Below, one piece after another: positions 59,620 to 64,000 of a stretch of DNA of 64,000 nucleotides (the stretch's first letter is position 1; each line of letters starts with the position of its first letter). This DNA is from Mycobacterium sp. 852013-50091_SCH5140682 (GTDB lineage Bacteria > Actinomycetota > Actinomycetes > Mycobacteriales > Mycobacteriaceae), in NCBI RefSeq assembly GCF_001665685.1, contig NZ_LZTB01000104.1:62001-126000 (forward strand). The letters are read 5' to 3'. The notes below the pieces were generated by a model. The model worked only from the letters and a program-made list of their open reading frames with translations. It did not search any database and had not been told where the DNA came from. Position numbers and translations under genes: made by a program.

Positions 59620-61098
59620 GTGGCGCTTGGAAGCCCAGAGAGTGTTGCCGACGATCCGGTGACGCCGTCGCGCACGACCGGTCACGATGTTCTGAACCGC
59701 GGCTTCGGCTTCCGTGCCGCGTTGTCCCTCGCGTTCGCCGACATCTCGCCGATCGTGGCGCTGTACGCGATCTTCGCGCTCGGCCTGTTCGCGGCAGGCC
59801 CCCGGTTCTTCTGGGCTTTCCCGATCGTGCTGTGCGGGCAGTTGCTCGTCGCGCTGGTCTTCGGTGAACTGGCCTCGCGTTTTCCGTACGCGGGCAGCGT
59901 CTACCAGTGGGCGCGGCACGCCAAGGGCACCACGTGGGGCTGGACGGCGGCGTGGGCCTACATCTGGGGCCTCACCCTGACCCTCTCCACGATGGCTTAT
60001 GCCGCCGCGGGGTTCATTCTCGAAGTGTTCGGAGTCGAGTCGCCCAGCCGCTGGCTGCTTGCCGCGGTCTCGATTGGCGTCATCTGCTTCACCGCGGCCG
60101 CCAACATGATCGGCCGCCAGGTCCTCAAGGTGATGATCGTCGCGAGCATCATCTGCGAGATCGTCGGCTCGGTCGGGCTGGGCACTGTGCTGTTGCTGTT
60201 CCATCGCGTCAACCCGGTGTCGACGCTTTTCCAGGGACTCCCGGACGGCTCCGGAAGCACGTTGAGCACCATGCTCGTCGCGGTCGCCTTCGTGGGTTGG
60301 GCGTTCCTGGGCTTCGAGTCGGCAGGGTCGATCGCCGAGGAGGTCGAAGACCCCGAACGCAACGTGCCGAAGGCCATCGTCTTCGCCCTGCTGCTGGTCG
60401 GCATCATCGTGATGTACTCCGCGGCTGCCGTCATCCTCGCGATCCCTGACCTGTCGGCGGTGCTCAGCGCGCAGAGCGGCGATCCGGTGTCGGCGACCCT
60501 GACGGCGCAGCTGGGCTCCTCGATCGCCAAGCCGCTGCTGTTGATGTTCGTCATCGGCTTCATGTCGGCATGCCTGGCGGTGCAGTCGGCGGTGTCGCGG
60601 GCCGTGTACGGGATGGCGCGTGACCGCGCTCTGCCCGGTGCCGCGTTCCTGTCGAAGCTGGGTGGCCCCGAGCGGATGCCGATCCGCGCGATCGGGCTGA
60701 CCGCGGTGGTCGCCGCGTTCTTCCTGCTGTTCGCCGGCTCCGACCTGTACAACGTGCTGGTCAACTTCTCGGTGATGGGTCCCTACATCGCGTTCGCCGT
60801 GCCGGTCTTCGCCGCCGCACTGACCCGGCTCGCCGGGCGCTGGGTTCCCGGCGTGTTCACGCTGGGGCGCTGGGGTGCTCCGGTGACGTACGCGGCCGCC
60901 GCGTGGCTGGCCTTCGAGGTGCTCAACGTGTTGTGGCCGCGCATGCAGCCTGGGCAGCCGTGGTTCGTCAATTGGAGCATGGTCATCTCCCTGGTGAGCT
61001 TGGGCATTCTCGGCGTGGCCGTGTACGTGAGGTGCCGCGATCGGATCACGGTCCCGGTCGGGGAACGCGTCGACGCCGCAGAGGTCGACGGGTCGTAA
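59620..61098 (+). CDS. APC family amino acid permease
   Basis: The 492-residue protein has about twelve membrane helices and the APC pattern: first helix FADISPIVALYAIFALG, GELASRFPYAGSVYQW, and the conserved GFESAGSIAEEVEDPERNVPKAI loop. It should import an amino acid or amine with a cation. The start is GTG 59620 with GGAGG four bases before the AAAT spacer; upstream in-frame codons lie in leader-like sequence. It is flanked by the two His-rich peptide genes. Confidence 0.9.
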   Translation: MALGSPESVADDPVTPSRTTGHDVLNRGFGFRAALSLAFADISPIVALYAIFALGLFAAGPRFFWAFPIVLCGQLLVALVFGELASRFPYAGSVYQWARHAKGTTWGWTAAWAYIWGLTLTLSTMAYAAAGFILEVFGVESPSRWLLAAVSIGVICFTAAANMIGRQVLKVMIVASIICEIVGSVGLGTVLLLFHRVNPVSTLFQGLPDGSGSTLSTMLVAVAFVGWAFLGFESAGSIAEEVEDPERNVPKAIVFALLLVGIIVMYSAAAVILAIPDLSAVLSAQSGDPVSATLTAQLGSSIAKPLLLMFVIGFMSACLAVQSAVSRAVYGMARDRALPGAAFLSKLGGPERMPIRAIGLTAVVAAFFLLFAGSDLYNVLVNFSVMGPYIAFAVPVFAAALTRLAGRWVPGVFTLGRWGAPVTYAAAAWLAFEVLNVLWPRMQPGQPWFVNWSMVISLVSLGILGVAVYVRCRDRITVPVGERVDAAEVDGS

Positions 61099-61111
61099 CC
61101 GCACGTCGCCA

Positions 61112-61139
61112 AGAGCCCGGGCATCTGCCCGGGCTCTTT
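61112..61139 (+). terminator. terminator after the APC permease
   Basis: An 11-bp stem AGAGCCCGGGC/GCCCGGGCTCT with an ATCT loop is followed by TT. It lies 13 bases after the permease stop. Confidence 0.85.
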
Positions 61140-61196
61140 GTCGTTGGTGGGCCCGGTCCTGCGTAGCGGCGGGCCCTCGGGCGCCTGCCTTTTCTC

Positions 61197-61409
61197 GCGA
61201 ACAGACACACAAGTCCGCGACACGCCGAGTTTCCGGTACCGCGGTGGCTGCTCGCGCTGGGGTGGCGCCTTCCCCCGATCGGGGGACAACGGGTTCACCC
61301 GACGCGTGGGCTGGTCAGCCGATACTGATGCGCGCCGCGGCGGGGCATTCTTGTATCAACACCGGATCACACCGGATGAGAACTTCAAAAGCACACTGAC
61401 ACAAAGGAT
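61197..61409 (+). promoter_or_regulatory. structured leader of the second His-rich peptide gene
   Basis: The outer stem here is GCGAACAGACAC 61197-61208 with GTGGCTGCTCGC 61244-61255. It is weaker than in the left copy but keeps ten of twelve pairs despite base changes. The GC palindrome and the CCGGAT pair are kept. The match supports a structured leader rather than chance. Confidence 0.5.
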
Positions 61410-61415
61410 TTGATC

Positions 61416-61625
61416 ATGAGCATCGCTCGCCGCATCGCCGCCGGTTTCGCCCTCGCTGCCGCTCCCGCGATCATCGCGCTTGGCGCCGCCTCCGCCAGCC
61501 AGGCCGAGACCTCCGCGGTCAACACAGGTCCCTCGGTCAGCCATCACGAGGCGTTCCCCGGTCAGCACAACTTCCCGCAACCCGGCACCGCGGTGCATCA
61601 CCACCACCAGAACAACCACGCCTGA
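61416..61625 (+). CDS. small secreted His-rich peptide, copy 2
   Basis: The 69-residue precursor starts MSIARRIAAGF, behind AAAGGA, and has a Sec signal ending near SASQAE. The mature peptide shares VNTGPSVSHHEAFPGQ and the PQPGTAVHHHHQNNHA end with copy 1, differing at only a few sites. The frame extends two codons upstream to a TTG, which I reject in favour of the better placed ATG. Its role is unknown; the conserved His tail again suggests metal binding or adhesion. Confidence 0.85.
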   Translation: MSIARRIAAGFALAAAPAIIALGAASASQAETSAVNTGPSVSHHEAFPGQHNFPQPGTAVHHHHQNNHA

Positions 61626-61640
61626 TCTGCGTTGCCCGAG

Positions 61641-61664
61641 GAGCCCGGACGATCGTCCGGGCTC
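61641..61664 (+). terminator. terminator after the second His-rich peptide gene
   Basis: GAGCCCGGAC and GTCCGGGCTC pair around a GATC loop and are followed by TTCTC. It is the counterpart of the terminator at 59447. Confidence 0.8.
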
Positions 61665-61724
61665 TTCTCATTCCGGCAGCCCGAATCTGAGCAGATCCCC
61701 AGCATTGCGTGCCAGGCTGGGGCT

Positions 61725-62759
61725 ATGGCTGCCAATCACACTGCGCGCCGTTCGCCGCTGCGCGCCGACCTCGTCCTGTCCGGCGGCGGCGTCAAAGGCA
61801 TCGGACTGGTGGGTGCCGTCGTCGCGCTGAAGGACGCGGGATACGAGCTCCAGCGGATATCGGGCACGTCGGCGGGTTCGCTGGTCGGGGCGGTGGTGGC
61901 AGCGGCGACGCAGGGCGATCAGCTGACCAGCGATCAGCTGCGGGAACTGGCGCTGAGCGTGCCCTATCGGAAGTTCCGCGACAGCGGGCCCATCGAACGC
62001 ATCCCGATCCTGGGGCCGGCCTGGGGGCTGCTGCGTGAGACCGGGATCTACCGAGGCGATTTCGCTCACGACTGGATGCGTACCGAGCTGAAGAACCTGG
62101 GCGTCAGCACCTTTGGCGACATGGCCATCGACGACGACCAACTGCCGCCGGAGCGGCGCTACCGCCTGGTCGTCACCGTCACCGACCTGACGTCGGGTCA
62201 GTTGGTGCGGTTGCCCTGGGATTATCGACGGCTCTACGGTCTTGACCCTGATGAGCAGTTGGTAGCCGACGCCGTGCGCGCCTCGATGGCCATCCCTTTC
62301 CTGTTCCAGCCCGTCACCTTGGAAGGCGTCGGCGGGGAGCGGTACACGCTCGTTGACGGGGGCGTGCTGTCCAACTTCCCGATCGATTCCTTCGACCGGA
62401 CCGACGGCAAGGTGCCGCGGTGGCCCACGTTCGGCGCGACCGTGATTCCGTACCTGCCTGCGCCGACCATCGAGCAGCTGATTCCCGGGCTGGCGCCCCT
62501 GCACGGGCCGCCGCTGCTGGAGAGCCTGATCACCACCATGCTGGTCGGCCACGACCAGACCTACCTCAACCAACCGTGGGTGAAGGTGCGGGCCATCCAG
62601 GTGGATTCGACGGCTACCGGGGTGCTCGACTTCGACATCACCCGCGACGAAGCCGAGGTGCTCTACGACAACGGGTATCAGGCGGCCACCGACTTCCTGT
62701 CCACCTGGAACTGGCCGGCCTACATCGAGCGCTTCCGCGCGGATCATCGGGGAAGCTGA
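61725..62759 (+). CDS. patatin-like phospholipase
   Basis: The 344-residue protein has the patatin active site: oxyanion GGGVKGIG (near 21-28), nucleophile elbow GTSAG, and the catalytic Asp in LVDGGVLSNFP. No signal peptide is seen, so it acts in the cytoplasm or at the membrane, cleaving acyl chains from lipids. The ATG at 61725 gives the usual start just before the first strand; the upstream frame overlaps the terminator. GH27 follows by six bases, perhaps in one operon. Confidence 0.9.
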   Translation: MAANHTARRSPLRADLVLSGGGVKGIGLVGAVVALKDAGYELQRISGTSAGSLVGAVVAAATQGDQLTSDQLRELALSVPYRKFRDSGPIERIPILGPAWGLLRETGIYRGDFAHDWMRTELKNLGVSTFGDMAIDDDQLPPERRYRLVVTVTDLTSGQLVRLPWDYRRLYGLDPDEQLVADAVRASMAIPFLFQPVTLEGVGGERYTLVDGGVLSNFPIDSFDRTDGKVPRWPTFGATVIPYLPAPTIEQLIPGLAPLHGPPLLESLITTMLVGHDQTYLNQPWVKVRAIQVDSTATGVLDFDITRDEAEVLYDNGYQAATDFLSTWNWPAYIERFRADHRGS

Positions 62760-62765
62760 CCTGCG

Positions 62766-64000
62766 ATGCACCGATTGTCGGGGGCGATGGTCGTGCTGGG
62801 CGTGATCGTTGCGCTGCAGGCGGGTTGCGCGACGGCTCACCCGTCGGCGCCGGCGGCGCCGATACCGTCGACCCCGCCGATGGGGTGGAACTCGTGGAAC
62901 TCCGGCATCGTGCTCACGGAGAAGAACATCGACGACACGATCGATGCGATGGTGTCGTCGGGGATGCGTGAGGCGGGCTATCGCTACGTCAACATCGACG
63001 CGGGTTGGGCGGCGCCGCAACGGGATTCCAAGGGCGAGTTGCAAGCGGACCCGGTACGGTTCCCCGAAGGTATGGCCGCGGTGGCCCGGCACGCTCATGA
63101 CCGCGGCATGCTTCTCGGGCTCTACGCCAGCCCGTTCGACGAACGGTGCAGCGCCCAGCCCGCACTCGCCAGCGTCGGGCATGAGGACACCGACGCGCAC
63201 GAGTTCGCCGACTGGGGTGTGGACTACCTGAAGTACGACTGGTGCCGCGACGAGGCCGATCACACCCACCAGGTGAAGGTGTTCACCGCCATGCGGGACG
63301 CGTTGCGCGCCACCGGCCGTCCCATCCTGTACAGCATCAACCCGAACAGCTCCGACGATCCGACCGCGGGCTCACGCTACGACTGGTCGGACGTCGCCGA
63401 CATGGCCCGCACCACAACCGATCTGGTGCCGGTATGGCGGGACAGCATGCCCTCGCTCGGGCCGGCGGACCCTTTCGACGACCACGCCTTCCTCGGCGCA
63501 CCCGACCAATTCGCAGCTGCTGCAAAGGTTGTCGGGCCGAGCAAGCGCGGGTACTGGACCGATCCCGACGCTCTCGTCGTCGGGGTGAGCTGGAGCGATT
63601 TCGTCGCACACCACCTGCCCTCGGTCCGCAACCATCTGAAGTTCAGCCCAACCCAGCTGCCCGACGCTCAGCTCAGCCGACTGCTGCTGCGGCAACCCGA
63701 CATGACTGCCGACGAACAGCGGGCGAACCTGTCGCTGTGGGCCATGCTGTCGGCACCGCTGATCGCGGGCAACGACGTTCGGTCCATCACTGCCCAGACG
63801 CGCGACATTCTCATCAACCCCGACGTGATCGCAATCGACCAAGATCCCGCGGTCGGGCCTGCACGGCCGATGGCCGACCCCCGGGTCCTGGTCAAGCCGC
63901 TCTCCGACGGCACGGTGGCGGTCGCGTTGTACAACTCGGACGACACCCCGCAGATGATCTCCACGACCGCCGTGCAGATCGGGATGGGCCCGGCAACCTG
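62766..64000 (+). CDS. GH27 alpha-galactosidase-like lipoprotein, 3' end outside the window
   Basis: The frame from ATG 62766 stays open to the window end (at least 411 codons). A lipoprotein-type signal (ALQAGCATA) is followed by the GH27 barrel: PPMGWNSWN, YRYVNIDAGW, the nucleophile Asp in YLKYDWC, and the acid/base region WTDPDALVVG. MLSAPLIAGNDV and INPDVIAIDQD follow as in family enzymes. A C-terminal beta domain has begun at the edge. It should remove alpha-galactose or related sugars outside the membrane. Confidence 0.9.
   Translation, partial: MHRLSGAMVVLGVIVALQAGCATAHPSAPAAPIPSTPPMGWNSWNSGIVLTEKNIDDTIDAMVSSGMREAGYRYVNIDAGWAAPQRDSKGELQADPVRFPEGMAAVARHAHDRGMLLGLYASPFDERCSAQPALASVGHEDTDAHEFADWGVDYLKYDWCRDEADHTHQVKVFTAMRDALRATGRPILYSINPNSSDDPTAGSRYDWSDVADMARTTTDLVPVWRDSMPSLGPADPFDDHAFLGAPDQFAAAAKVVGPSKRGYWTDPDALVVGVSWSDFVAHHLPSVRNHLKFSPTQLPDAQLSRLLLRQPDMTADEQRANLSLWAMLSAPLIAGNDVRSITAQTRDILINPDVIAIDQDPAVGPARPMADPRVLVKPLSDGTVAVALYNSDDTPQMISTTAVQIGMGPAT

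Larger units (their letters stand above)
61195..61664 (+). repeat. right copy of leader/His-rich peptide/terminator block
   Basis: This is the second direct copy of the 58991-59469 block. It keeps the CCCCCGATCGGGGG palindrome (61272-61285), the CCGGAT pair, the peptide gene and the terminator. The signal-peptide part has diverged more than the mature peptide and the leader. Confidence 0.85.

Noticed and set aside
59404..61212. A 602-residue frame on the minus strand across the APC permease.
   Set aside because: Its composition (His, Arg, Asp, Gln rich) is that of an antisense shadow of a GC-rich gene, and the opposite strand encodes a clear permease.
61668..63269. A 533-residue minus-strand frame across the patatin and GH27 genes.
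   Set aside because: It is antisense to two well-defined enzymes and has no recognisable domain.

Overview
The window reads as chromosomal DNA of a fast-growing mycobacterium (Mycolicibacterium-like, near the M. smegmatis group). The base composition is high GC. Many products belong to mycobacterial families: MurX-type translocase, PknH-C-type sensor lipoprotein, AAC(2')-I acetyltransferase, DUF7159-like Pro-rich membrane protein, WXG100 proteins, and a kinase fused to a solute-binding domain. The species call is an inference from protein character; no rRNA or other marker is present.

Layout. (1) 74-5364: phosphate transporter with a small membrane partner, a TetR/SDR/MFS efflux locus with a clear divergent operator, and an EamA exporter. 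(2) 5528-7530: a Ro60 (TROVE) gene preceded by two tandem Y RNA genes; one has a permuted tRNA-like body. (3) 8241-30318: a large type VII secretion-like locus. It holds a vWA/PP2C/kinase triad, an EssC/EccC-like triple-ATPase with an N-terminal FHA-like domain, two WXG100 proteins with C-terminal extensions (one carrying a serine-hydrolase domain) and one plain WXG100 protein, membrane and DUF6777-like proteins, a two-component system with an internally duplicated sensor kinase, and further LuxR/REC regulators. No eccB, eccD, eccE or mycP is visible. (4) 30345-35456: SNF2 helicase, an unrecognised gene and an MprF-like flippase-domain protein. (5) 35743-37173: a lone TnpB. (6) 37312-45841: DUF4407 protein, kinase-solute-binding fusion, lipoproteins, a GH25-like hydrolase, aquaporin and a large alpha/beta hydrolase.

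(7) 45913-58951 is an accessory region. Its core (47317-50997) contains six same-orientation copies of a 41-42 bp dyad-bearing repeat that separate single genes of unrelated function: HIT protein, DinB, a FolD paralogue, an AAC(2')-I acetyltransferase and a MurX paralogue. This looks like a gene-cassette array built on an attC-like but distinct repeat. It is followed by an SDR, a TetR-controlled three-gene operon with three TACGTA boxes, and an IS481-family transposase killed by an amber codon. (8) 58991-61664: two near-identical copies of a structured leader, a secreted His-rich peptide gene and a terminator, flanking an APC permease. (9) 61725-64000: patatin-like phospholipase and a GH27 alpha-galactosidase that runs off the window.

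How the parts may work together. In region 3 the kinase, PP2C phosphatase, vWA protein and FHA-bearing secretion ATPase parallel the threonine-phosphorylation control of type VI secretion, here attached to a type VII-like engine; the FHA domain looks degenerate, which is a caveat. In region 2, Ro60 and its Y RNAs should form an RNA-handling particle. In region 7, duplicated antibiotic targets (MurX, FolD) and a drug-modifying enzyme suggest a self-protection or resistance cargo.
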